Source of the DNA: Corynebacterium vitaeruminis
GTDB lineage: Bacteria > Actinomycetota > Actinomycetes > Mycobacteriales > Mycobacteriaceae
Direction of reading: 5' to 3'
DNA: 64,000 nt
Assembly (NCBI RefSeq): GCF_001054325.1
Contig: NZ_JVVM01000025.1
Coordinates: forward strand, 1 to 64,000
In this document: positions 48,078 to 56,204 of the stretch, piece after piece
Layout: each line of letters begins with the position of its first letter
Numbering within the stretch: the first letter of the stretch is position 1
Translations under genes and position numbers: made by a program
The notes under the pieces: model-generated
The model's input: the letters and a program-made list of their open reading frames with translations, nothing else
Databases searched by the model: none
What the model was told of the DNA's origin: nothing

Positions 48078-49520
48078 CTAGTCATTGAAGGCAATGCGGT
48101 CGATATTTCGTGCAAGCTGCGAAAGTGTAGGTAGTGCATCCGGGTAGAGTGGCCCATGTATTGGGGCAGATAGGATGAGGCAGTTTCCTTCGTCTGCTTT
48201 TGTTCTCTTTTCAAGTTTTTTGGATTTTGAATCGCAGCGGTAAAGGTTGATTGATGGATATTTAGAATGTTCGAACGTCAGACGAGAGTCTCCTTCAGAA
48301 AGTGGCTGGCTTTCGCCAGGGATATAAGAGAAGAACTCCCAATTTGGAAGATGCTCATATTTTAGATCGGTGGCACCGACAAGGTTGGATGAGGGGAGAT
48401 TAAAATCGCTGTCGGGACTTGTTGTAATTAAACTAATTGGAATTGCGTCGTGTAGATCTGGAGGGAGAAAACTATTCTTGAGGATTTCTCCAGATTCGAA
48501 CTTTAGCCAACAAGTGACGCTCTTCTTATCAGATTCGACGCGGTAAAGTGGAGTGTCTGTGGGTAAAGATAGTGGTTTCAGAACATCAATGGGAATACGT
48601 TCAAAGTTACCGACTAAGCCAATTTCTTCCTGCTGGACAATTGAGGTACTAAGAATATATGAACGGCAGTCGAGTGTATTTCTGTTACGAAATGTCGGTT
48701 GAGGAGTAGTAAGGGTATTTGTGAGAGCAGGTGCTTTGTTATTAAGATACTTCTTCTCTGCTTCTATAGACACGCCTAATGGGTGTGCGATTGCGTTAAC
48801 AAAGTTCTTCAGGAACTTTATTGAAGTTTGTTCCTGGATAGGGGATACGTCTTCTTGGGGGAATCGTATGATGGCAGTCAAGCATCCCATTTGAGGATCT
48901 ATAAGGCGGGCGGCGAACACCATTGACAACGGGTCGCTGATAGCCTGCTTAAATATTTGCCATTCTTGCCCGGGTAGAGGGGAAAATTCGTCCAGAATTG
49001 TTTTATCAGTTGACCGGATATTCGGGTCGTGTGGTGGGCATGAACGTAATGTGCTGATGCTAAATGAGCGGTAATCTAAAGGTAACTTAAGGGACCTAAG
49101 TGAGTTTCTGTCGATGGTAGCATCTTCTCGTTTGCTGTGATCCAGTCCGGCGATATCTCCGGTTGAAATATGAGATACAAAGCAATCGGAGTTACCGTCA
49201 GGGCCTCTGGTCGGTTTAAAAGCGTCTACCGACGATTCGTGAGAGATTATTCCAGGAATATTCTGCATAATCCGCAAGGGTACGGAATCACGTAAAGTGG
49301 AGCAATCGAATTTTCCGTTCCGGACGAGAAAAGGGAAACTATCTGAATGCGCGTCTCTAGCAGGATTAGCAGGGTCGAAGGAATTTTTCTCGTTAGACTT
49401 ATTGGGGAGTGATGCATAAGTTACAACGACGACAATGATGCATATTATGGCGAAGGACAAGACTGCCCTAGATCGATGAGGGGGATGGTTTCTTTTGTTG
49501 TTTTTAACAAGTATTTTCAA
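48078..49520 (-). CDS. Membrane-anchored ectodomain protein, GKFDC family, AT-richer copy
   Basis: The 480-residue product has one N-terminal membrane helix (about 17-38) and a large ectodomain. The ectodomain holds FLVRNGKFDCSTL (first unit), DYRSF, DPQMGCLTA, and TLDCRSYIL (second unit). The island protein encoded at 51405-53060 shares these in the same order, so they are paralogues. The ectodomain appears to be a tandem pair of a Cys-containing domain I cannot name. Its DNA is visibly AT-richer than its paralogue, which suggests separate acquisition or relaxed codon use. It is last in the Hsp70 operon, 41 bases after the Hsp70 stop. Confidence 0.75.
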   Translation of the reverse strand: MKILVKNNKRNHPPHRSRAVLSFAIICIIVVVVTYASLPNKSNEKNSFDPANPARDAHSDSFPFLVRNGKFDCSTLRDSVPLRIMQNIPGIISHESSVDAFKPTRGPDGNSDCFVSHISTGDIAGLDHSKREDATIDRNSLRSLKLPLDYRSFSISTLRSCPPHDPNIRSTDKTILDEFSPLPGQEWQIFKQAISDPLSMVFAARLIDPQMGCLTAIIRFPQEDVSPIQEQTSIKFLKNFVNAIAHPLGVSIEAEKKYLNNKAPALTNTLTTPQPTFRNRNTLDCRSYILSTSIVQQEEIGLVGNFERIPIDVLKPLSLPTDTPLYRVESDKKSVTCWLKFESGEILKNSFLPPDLHDAIPISLITTSPDSDFNLPSSNLVGATDLKYEHLPNWEFFSYIPGESQPLSEGDSRLTFEHSKYPSINLYRCDSKSKKLEKRTKADEGNCLILSAPIHGPLYPDALPTLSQLARNIDRIAFND

Positions 49521-49561
49521 TGAAAATCTCTTAATCGCTACGAGGTAGTTTATTGGAGGGA

Positions 49562-51331
49562 CTAAGGTCGCTGAGGCTGTAATTCCTCGTCAAGAGCAGC
49601 TGCGACATCTTGAAGCACATTTTTCTCAATCATCTCGTCAGAAGTCGACTCGACGATAAGCCAGCCGAAATCACGTACATAGACGAAAACCTGAGCAGGT
49701 TCGAGGTAGTTAATGGCGCCTTTTTCCTTTTCGTACCAATTCTCGATTCGGGAATCAGCAGAAGGATTAACAGTAGACACGGACATCGAGGTCCCGGCGG
49801 GAGTGAAAGTTCTAATAGAAAGAGAACCCTCCGGGGTGCCGTCTGTGCCGCTGAATCGGCATTCAGAAGTGCCTGCAAAACCGGAAATATCAGGGTCTGC
49901 CTGTGGAAAACCCGCAATGCTGTCCAATTCATTTTTCACTGCATCAACCATTGGTTCGCAGGAGAAATAGCCATCTTTGAAAGCCGGCGCATCAGGCTTT
50001 AGCTCAGTCGCTTTGAGATCGCCGATGGACACATTGGGATACGTGTGAAGGGTTGCAGAGGCATCGCTTTCCGACGAGACTGCGGGGTCTGCAGCCTGCC
50101 CGGCGGAGTCATCAGAACTATTGCCGACAAAGTAGAACATACCGGCGGCTATCACGAGGCCTGCCACCACTGCACCAATGCGTGTAGCTGCTTTTTGCGA
50201 GAGTGATCGCTTTTTGGGGCTGGCGTTGTCAGCGTTTCCAGCTGGTTGGTGCAGTGCGCTCCCCTTGGCAGGTTTGCTCGCCTGCGCAAGCAGTGTTTTT
50301 CCGTATTCGGCCGCCCCTAGAGCTACCGCCGTAATGGGCTCTTCAATGGGCAGAACCTCCATCGACTGCTGCACAACCCGGGAGATAGCGGGGGTTCGAA
50401 CCGTACCGCCTACGAGCAGGCCGCTGAGCATTCCTGGCGCTTCACCGAGCAAACTGGTCTTGTCAGTAATCAGGGAGCGAACCCGCTCAATGTCGTCCGC
50501 AATAGCCTCTTCGAACTCGTCACGGGTAATGAGAAGCTCTTCGCCGTCGACAGTGAAGCTGGCATCAGGGGATTCCGAGAGCGCCTCACGAACTTTCTTC
50601 GCCTGAGATTGGAACTCTAGCTGCCCCTCGGCTGAGTCAAGTTCCTCGGGCAGCTCCCCAAACTCATCGATAGTCCGGGCTTCCATGAGACCAATCATGG
50701 CGAGATCGAAATTGTTTCCGCCGACTGTGTTCTCGCCGCCGTCGGCAAGCACCCGTGGTGATGCGGTATCCATATCTACGACCGCAACGTCGCAGGTGCC
50801 ACCACCGACATCGAGGACGAAAAGCTTACCCGTGCGATGTCGTTGCGAGACAGAGTGAGCGGCAGCAATTGGCTCGGAGACCAACTCAATCGTGTCTTCG
50901 TCGAAGCCAGCGGACTTGGCCGCATCAATAAGTACTGTGCGTGCCGACGAAGGCCACGCTGCAGGGTGAGTCAGGATGAGCTTCGTTGGGTAATCGGGGA
51001 GAGAAGAATCCCTATTTCCCAAATACATCAGTGCGGAACGGCGCACCTTCTCAATGATTGTGGCGAAGAGTTCCACAGCGCGCTGGTTATCTGAGCCCAC
51101 GAAGCGCTTCGGGGAGTGTGCGAAAGCACTCGGCGCATCGGCTGCGTGATCAATTGCCTGCTGACCGGTGTAAACCGTATTGCTAGTGAGGAACACCGCT
51201 GCAGGCATCCAGGATTTGGCATCATTGCCCGTGCCATAGCCGAGGGGGACGATACTTGCGGGGCCGCCATCGATGGCTGCTGCAGCGACAACGCTGGAAT
51301 TACCGATATCGAGAGCGAGTAGCCAAGACAT
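49562..51331 (-). CDS. Membrane-anchored Hsp70-like ATPase with extracytoplasmic domain
   Basis: The 589-residue product has a complete Hsp70/actin-type ATPase domain: phosphate 1 LLALDIGNSS (4-13), phosphate 2 FVLDVGGGTCDVAVV (171-185), and adenosine motif GLLVGGTVRTP (304-314). The usual substrate-binding domain is missing. In its place are a basic linker, one membrane helix (about 385-402) and an ectodomain with KDGYFSCEP (C458) and a second Cys (C491). This motif matches the GKFDC ectodomains encoded by its operon neighbours. It may couple cytoplasmic ATP turnover to events outside the membrane (inference). GTG 51349 is an alternative start; neither has a clear ribosome binding site. Confidence 0.85.
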   Translation of the reverse strand: MSWLLALDIGNSSVVAAAAIDGGPASIVPLGYGTGNDAKSWMPAAVFLTSNTVYTGQQAIDHAADAPSAFAHSPKRFVGSDNQRAVELFATIIEKVRRSALMYLGNRDSSLPDYPTKLILTHPAAWPSSARTVLIDAAKSAGFDEDTIELVSEPIAAAHSVSQRHRTGKLFVLDVGGGTCDVAVVDMDTASPRVLADGGENTVGGNNFDLAMIGLMEARTIDEFGELPEELDSAEGQLEFQSQAKKVREALSESPDASFTVDGEELLITRDEFEEAIADDIERVRSLITDKTSLLGEAPGMLSGLLVGGTVRTPAISRVVQQSMEVLPIEEPITAVALGAAEYGKTLLAQASKPAKGSALHQPAGNADNASPKKRSLSQKAATRIGAVVAGLVIAAGMFYFVGNSSDDSAGQAADPAVSSESDASATLHTYPNVSIGDLKATELKPDAPAFKDGYFSCEPMVDAVKNELDSIAGFPQADPDISGFAGTSECRFSGTDGTPEGSLSIRTFTPAGTSMSVSTVNPSADSRIENWYEKEKGAINYLEPAQVFVYVRDFGWLIVESTSDEMIEKNVLQDVAAALDEELQPQRP

Positions 51332-51404
51332 AAAGGACGTAACTTTCACATAAGTAGGACTGACAGACTGGGAAGGTGCAACACTTAGTCAGCGGCGAGC
51401 GTTA

Positions 51405-53060
51405 TTAGTTTGCTGCGAGTAGCGGGTCAACGCGCTCAGCAAGCTGTATGAGATTCGAGATTGTGGCGTTGCTGAGGGAATTCGGGGTTAGCTTCGAATA
51501 AAACCTTTGCTCCTCGGCTAGGGCTTCGGGGTCAGGCCCGTTTTGGCGCACCTCTTCGGGGTCCTGTTCTTCCGGCGGATTGTCGAGGTAAAAGGTAGCG
51601 ATATCAAAAGGCGTCAGATAGTTAGTGGGAATCGACATGATCAGGCAGGCAGATCTTTCGTTGTTTGCCCCCTCGGTGCCGTTTTCGGCGTCTTTGCCGT
51701 CACTGGTGTCGTTCCCATTCGATTGGCAACGGTAGACACTCAGCGTTGGAGTCTCGGCTTTTTCCAGCTCTAGCGTTGGCTGAGGATTCTCCTCGCTGCC
51801 GGAAACCGATGCGCTTTCACCTGGAATGTAGACGAAGTAGTGCCAATCAGCCAGAGTATCGCCTGAATCGGGAGCAACATCCTTCAACGACATCGAGTTT
51901 GGTAGACGGAGCTTGCTGTTGGCGCTAGTTGTGGTGACAGTAACCGGGACAGAGCCATAGGTTTCAAATTCCACCGGCGAGAATGTGTTCATGCCCCCGA
52001 GATTGGAATTGAACCAGCAGGTAACACTCTGCTTGTCAGCAGCGACTTTGAACAGCGGAGTATCGCCTCCAGCTTCAGGGCTGGAATTGTAATCTCCGGG
52101 AATGCGATGGAAGTCGGAGACAAGACCAGTTTCGTGCTGATGGGTCAGAGAGGAATTGAGTACGTACTGACGGCAGTCGAGGCCGTGGTTCGTTACGAAA
52201 GTTGACCGCTCGATTGCAAGATTCTGATTCTTAGAGGTCTGTTTTCCGGGGCTCTTAGCCGCCGCAATCGAGGTAGAAAGCGGTTCAGCCGCAGCATCGA
52301 CAAACTTGGCCAGAAGATCGCGGGAGGACTTCACCTGGTCCGGTGAAATGGTTCCTTCCGGGAACAATACCTTGGCAGTTAGGCACCCAAGCTGCGGGTC
52401 CGACAGTCGTGCAGCGACGGCTGCAATGCCGGCCTCATCTGGGGCAAGGTTGAGGACTTCCCACTTCTGATCGGATTGCGGCGTGAGCGACTCAGTCAGT
52501 TCGGAGCTTTGCTCGGTCTCTGGCGGAGCGCATGTAGAGCTGGACTCAATGACAAAGGACCGATAGTCCATCGGTAATTCGAGGTACAGCAACATGTCGT
52601 GGGTGCTGGTTGCGGCCTCGGTACTGGTGTCGTTAATTCCCCCGACATCACCCGTGGCTACGAATGTCATTGGGCAGACGGTCGTGTCATCAGCTCGCCT
52701 TTCGACGGCTAGTTGACGTTGTCCCTGAGCCTTGCCCAGTGTGCCGGGAATTTGTTGGCGCACGCTAATCGGAATTGTTTCGTCCAAAGTCGTGCAATCA
52801 AATTTTCCGTCGCGGACAAGGAAGCTTGTCGGCTTTGTGTCGACATTAGAAGCTGCGTCCGCAGAGGTATCGGCAGGGGCACCGGCTTCTGATTCTTGAG
52901 ATTCTGAGCGCTGCCACCAGAAAATAGCTGTTGCTACGAGGGCGACAAGCACCACGGCAGCCGTAATAACCAGAGCCTTCTTCTTTGGCGCTGACTCACT
53001 CGGTTTACTCGATTGCTGCTCTGTGGTGGTGCTGGTTTGCTGACTGTCAGGAGTGTTCAT
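51405..53060 (-). CDS. Membrane-anchored ectodomain protein, GKFDC family
   Basis: The 551-residue product has a Ser/Gln-rich cytoplasmic N-terminus (1-27), one membrane helix (about 28-47), and a large ectodomain. FLVRDGKFDCTTL opens the first unit, DPQLGCLTA lies within it, and GLDCRQYVLNSS opens a second unit. It is a clear paralogue of the 480-residue product encoded at 48078-49520. Its start overlaps the stop of the upstream gene by one base (TAATG), so the two are coupled. Conserved Cys residues suggest disulfides outside the cell. No enzymatic motif is seen. Confidence 0.78.
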   Translation of the reverse strand: MNTPDSQQTSTTTEQQSSKPSESAPKKKALVITAAVVLVALVATAIFWWQRSESQESEAGAPADTSADAASNVDTKPTSFLVRDGKFDCTTLDETIPISVRQQIPGTLGKAQGQRQLAVERRADDTTVCPMTFVATGDVGGINDTSTEAATSTHDMLLYLELPMDYRSFVIESSSTCAPPETEQSSELTESLTPQSDQKWEVLNLAPDEAGIAAVAARLSDPQLGCLTAKVLFPEGTISPDQVKSSRDLLAKFVDAAAEPLSTSIAAAKSPGKQTSKNQNLAIERSTFVTNHGLDCRQYVLNSSLTHQHETGLVSDFHRIPGDYNSSPEAGGDTPLFKVAADKQSVTCWFNSNLGGMNTFSPVEFETYGSVPVTVTTTSANSKLRLPNSMSLKDVAPDSGDTLADWHYFVYIPGESASVSGSEENPQPTLELEKAETPTLSVYRCQSNGNDTSDGKDAENGTEGANNERSACLIMSIPTNYLTPFDIATFYLDNPPEEQDPEEVRQNGPDPEALAEEQRFYSKLTPNSLSNATISNLIQLAERVDPLLAAN

Positions 53061-54322
53061 TACTTCTGTTCCTTGTCGTTCGTAGCGGGCTGATCAAGGG
53101 ACTTCTCCAGAGCAGAAAGCAACCCAGCAACTGGTGAAATCTTTGCTAGTACTTTCTGTAAATCGGGCAGATTGCCCTGGTCACTATAAGACCGAACAAC
53201 AATGCAGCCCTTAGCTTCATCCTTGTGCAACAGATTCAGAGAGATCTCACCCTGGTGCTTACCGTCTGAGGCATACTGAGCTGGCCGTGGGTCAACGAAG
53301 TACGACCACTCCGGCAGCTTTTTCAATGCGACTCCGCTGTTCGCAGTGCAGACAGGATGTTCCGGGTCGGCCACAGTAATGATGTCAACCTCGTCGAAGT
53401 TGTGCGAGAAGCCGCATAGCTCAGTGCCGGGCATGGAGGACTCACCACTGCCAGCGTCCTGGGGTGAGCTCATTCCAGCCTTAGCTCCTGGCAGTCTGGG
53501 GATTTCAAGGCCAATCTCTTTAGCCGCTTTCATCGTGGCCGTATCCATAAATGCCCGACAGCTGTAGTGGCCATCGCGGTAGAAGGTGAGAGACGGCTTT
53601 TGAGAAGTGTTCGCGGATTTCTTTGCGTCTGCAGTTTTGTTTGCAGTCTTTGCCTTCACACTGCGATCCAGAATTGGAGCAATCTTTTTGGCAACGTCCT
53701 TGGCTTTCTTCGCCGCCACAGCATCCGCCTCTGGGGTCGTGTCCGCCTCCACATGGACATCGCGCATAGCGGCTACAAGAAGAAAACCGCGCTCCTCGTC
53801 GCTGTAAAAAGAACCATAGCCCTGAATTTCCGCATCGTCGTTTTTAATGGGAACTTCGTGAACCCAGCCGAACGCATCGGGTTCTGCATCTTCCGGTTTT
53901 CCATTCCACGGAGTGGTTTTGGACATGATGAAGTAGGTGAACTGCACGCCGTCTTCTACCGAAACAGCACGTTCACAAATTATTCGTCCGTCTGCACCTG
54001 TTGAAACGGACTTATCAGTGAGGTGATTGAATCCCGGAATATACGCAATTCCCGACTCGACCAACTGCGTTAAAGATGCCTGGTCAAAAATAGTAGAACA
54101 GTCGAACTTTCCATCACGAATCATGAAGGCTGAATCAGCGATGGCGGATGGTTCCTCAGCCGTTAAGGCCGAATTGCTCTCATCGACGTCGTTAGGCGTG
54201 ACGTGCATAACTTGCATCACGACGACGGCCGCGACCATGCAGACAGCGAGAATTAATGAAGACTCGGCCAGTGTTCGCCGAGCAAAACGGCTACTCAGTT
54301 GAGATTTTGATGACTGTGCCAT
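53060..54322 (-). CDS. Membrane-anchored ectodomain protein, GKFDC family, first gene of the Hsp70 operon
   Basis: The 420-residue product has one membrane helix (about 18-40) and two ectodomain units. FMIRDGKFDCSTIFD opens the first and TFYRDGHYSCRAFMD opens the second, with an Ala/Lys-rich helical linker between them (around VAAKKAKDVAKKIAPILD). This is the clearest case of a tandem-duplicated unit in the family. The gene heads the operon 53060-51405-Hsp70-48078. No ECF-type GGAAC promoter is visible on its strand upstream; CATAAT (minus strand, 54395-54390) is a candidate -10 for a housekeeping promoter. Confidence 0.78.
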   Translation of the reverse strand: MAQSSKSQLSSRFARRTLAESSLILAVCMVAAVVVMQVMHVTPNDVDESNSALTAEEPSAIADSAFMIRDGKFDCSTIFDQASLTQLVESGIAYIPGFNHLTDKSVSTGADGRIICERAVSVEDGVQFTYFIMSKTTPWNGKPEDAEPDAFGWVHEVPIKNDDAEIQGYGSFYSDEERGFLLVAAMRDVHVEADTTPEADAVAAKKAKDVAKKIAPILDRSVKAKTANKTADAKKSANTSQKPSLTFYRDGHYSCRAFMDTATMKAAKEIGLEIPRLPGAKAGMSSPQDAGSGESSMPGTELCGFSHNFDEVDIITVADPEHPVCTANSGVALKKLPEWSYFVDPRPAQYASDGKHQGEISLNLLHKDEAKGCIVVRSYSDQGNLPDLQKVLAKISPVAGLLSALEKSLDQPATNDKEQK

Positions 54323-54432
54323 TTCGTGCTCTCGTACAAAATTCCTATTTCGTAGTTACGGAGTGCGGTAACTAAGATTTTCTCACTTTATTATGGCACT
54401 TACTCGCTGATAAATGTTTTTCAACTACTGCG

Positions 54433-54461
54433 GGAACTTTTTCCCTTCTGCAGACCTCTAA
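54433..54461 (+). promoter_or_regulatory. Island ECF-type promoter P4
   Basis: GGAAC (54433-54437), 17 bases, CCTCTAA (54455-54461). The predicted transcription start near 54468 lies after the ATG at 54466, so the downstream gene cannot use that ATG. Confidence 0.75.
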
Positions 54462-54561
54462 TGGGGTGAAACACTATGCAGCGGGTTCTTGTGATGATCC
54501 GCTGCCACTAGCTCTCGCCAGCAGTTTAGGAACTGACTGCGGGGTATATAGAGGAGGAAAG

Positions 54562-55449
54562 TTGCAGGACAACGAGCCGGTGCGCCGGCAGGGGCCGCGT
54601 CGTAAAGCAGGCTCTGAGGGGATCCCCGAAGAGCAAGAACGGAAGCCACGTAATGAGCAAACCACGGCGCCAGCTGTGGACGCTGATGCGGCGAAACGCG
54701 ATGCGCCGAGGAAGAAGGCCGACGGCGCCGGTGGTGTGGCCCGTGCTGATTCGAAATCGTCGAACTCCAAGGTCATCCTTGGTGCGGTAAGCGGTCTTTC
54801 TCTTGTCATCATTCTCGCTGTGGTGTTAATCGCGGGAATGAACCGGGATGAGAGAGTTGAGATGACGGATAAACATGCCGAAGATACATCTTCGAGCTCT
54901 GCCCAGAATCCTTCCAACATTAATGAGGCAGAGCTCCATGTAGACCTTTACTGTAGAGACTTGCCGGAATCTCGCTATGAGGAGGGGCCGAATACAATTT
55001 ACGACCGATGCATCAAGCTAGTTTTCGGTGAAATCGACGAGGACGCGCAGCGCTTTATAGAAGCATCGAAATATCCCCAGCTCGGAAAGGTTGATTATCG
55101 CGCTATCCAAGCGGTTCTCGGTGATGCAGAAGACTTCATGAGAGAGCAGGGCTATGCAACCACAGAGCCGAATGTCATCACTAATAGCAGTAATTATGTG
55201 CGCGACCCGCTAATTCTGATCGATCTGTCTTTCGCTTACTGTTTCAACGTCGGAATCGACAACGACTACGCCGAGCGCGATATCACCACCACCTGCGTTG
55301 ATCTGGTTAAGGAAGCGATTATGGACAACGAGTCAACTTTCGATTCAATTGTTGACGAAAAAGGTGACATAGGGGTTGAAGACGTAGAAGCTGTGCTCGG
55401 TGAGCCAGTTAACTTCTTGGCTGAACACGGTTACACACCGGTCGGCTAG
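54562..55449 (+). CDS. Single-pass membrane protein with duplicated ectodomain
   Basis: The 295-residue product starts MQDNEPVRRQGPRRKAGS, matching the PVRR...PRR motif of two other island proteins. After a disordered stretch and one membrane helix (about 73-96) come two similar ectodomain units of about 75 residues. One ends AVLGDAEDFMREQGYATT and the other AVLGEPVNFLAEHGYTPVG; each has a pair of Cys. TTG 54562 is chosen because GAGGAGG lies 4 bases upstream and promoter P4 excludes the earlier ATG. A CGTCGTAAAGC copy lies within the coding region. Confidence 0.78.
   Translation: MQDNEPVRRQGPRRKAGSEGIPEEQERKPRNEQTTAPAVDADAAKRDAPRKKADGAGGVARADSKSSNSKVILGAVSGLSLVIILAVVLIAGMNRDERVEMTDKHAEDTSSSSAQNPSNINEAELHVDLYCRDLPESRYEEGPNTIYDRCIKLVFGEIDEDAQRFIEASKYPQLGKVDYRAIQAVLGDAEDFMREQGYATTEPNVITNSSNYVRDPLILIDLSFAYCFNVGIDNDYAERDITTTCVDLVKEAIMDNESTFDSIVDEKGDIGVEDVEAVLGEPVNFLAEHGYTPVG
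54598..54608 (+). repeat. CGTCGTAAAGC motif, copy 7
   Basis: Exact plus-strand copy inside the 5' end of the gene at 54562, encoding part of PRRKAG. Apart from the overlap at 7968, it is the only copy within a gene. Confidence 0.8.
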
Positions 55450-55532
55450 TCACAGATATGAAGAGGTAAACTCGGCGACTGGTCTGAAGAGCACTGCCAC
55501 AATCGTTTTCTTCCTGCGCCATAATGGTGGCC

Positions 55533-56180
55533 ATGAGCAATGGCACCCACAATCACCGCACTTGGAAAGAAATAATTGCCGCCGATCCGCAGCATTCTCG
55601 TCGCTACGCCAACCGGTGGCGAGGGTTCGTTCGCGAGGGCCGCGATATCGATGGCGAGGCGCGGCTGGTGGATGCGATGGCGCCGCGGCACGCTCGGATT
55701 CTGGATGCCGGCTGTGGGCAGGGTCGCGTGGGCGGTTACCTGGCGAAGGCAGGACACCAGGTCGTTGGTGTCGACGTCGACCCCTATCTCATCGATGAGG
55801 CGAAGCGACAGTTCCCGGATGCGACGTGGCTGGTAGGGGACTTGGCGCAATTGTCGCACGTGCTTGACGACGGCCTGGAGAACACACCTCACGATGACAC
55901 GGCAGCTGCCTTCGATGTCATCATCTGCCCTGGTAATGTCCTGACTTTCGTAGCGCCAGAAGACCGCGCGAAGGTACTGCAGGGCTTCGCAGCGGCACTG
56001 AATCCGGAGGCCGGTCGTGCCATTGTCGGCTTCGGTGCCGGCCGCGGCTGGGACTTTGCAGATTTTGAAACCACGGCGCAGGAGGCTGGACTCACCGTGA
56101 TTCAGCGTTACTCCACGTGGGATCTGCGGCCCTTTGACGCTGAGTCGCAGTTCCTGGTCGCAGTGCTTGAGAGGGGCTAA
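55533..56180 (+). CDS. Class I SAM-dependent methyltransferase
   Basis: The 215-residue product has motif I ILDAGCGQGRVGGYLA (about 56-71), the acidic residue of motif II in VVGVDVDPYLI, and FDVIICPGNVLTF as motif IV. The substrate is unknown; the group includes small-molecule methyltransferases. ATG 55533 is chosen since CATAAT ends 7 bases before it, fitting a leaderless mRNA. Its last 17 codons have a close in-frame copy at 57234-57284, showing that a related gene once lay beyond the PfkB kinase gene. Confidence 0.85.
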   Translation: MSNGTHNHRTWKEIIAADPQHSRRYANRWRGFVREGRDIDGEARLVDAMAPRHARILDAGCGQGRVGGYLAKAGHQVVGVDVDPYLIDEAKRQFPDATWLVGDLAQLSHVLDDGLENTPHDDTAAAFDVIICPGNVLTFVAPEDRAKVLQGFAAALNPEAGRAIVGFGAGRGWDFADFETTAQEAGLTVIQRYSTWDLRPFDAESQFLVAVLERG

Positions 56181-56204
56181 CTCAAGCGGGCAAAGTAGCG
56201 CCGA

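Noticed and set aside
54466..54561. Upstream ATG extension of the duplicated-ectodomain protein
   Set aside because: The predicted start of transcription from promoter P4 lies after this ATG, and GAGGAGG directly serves TTG 54562.
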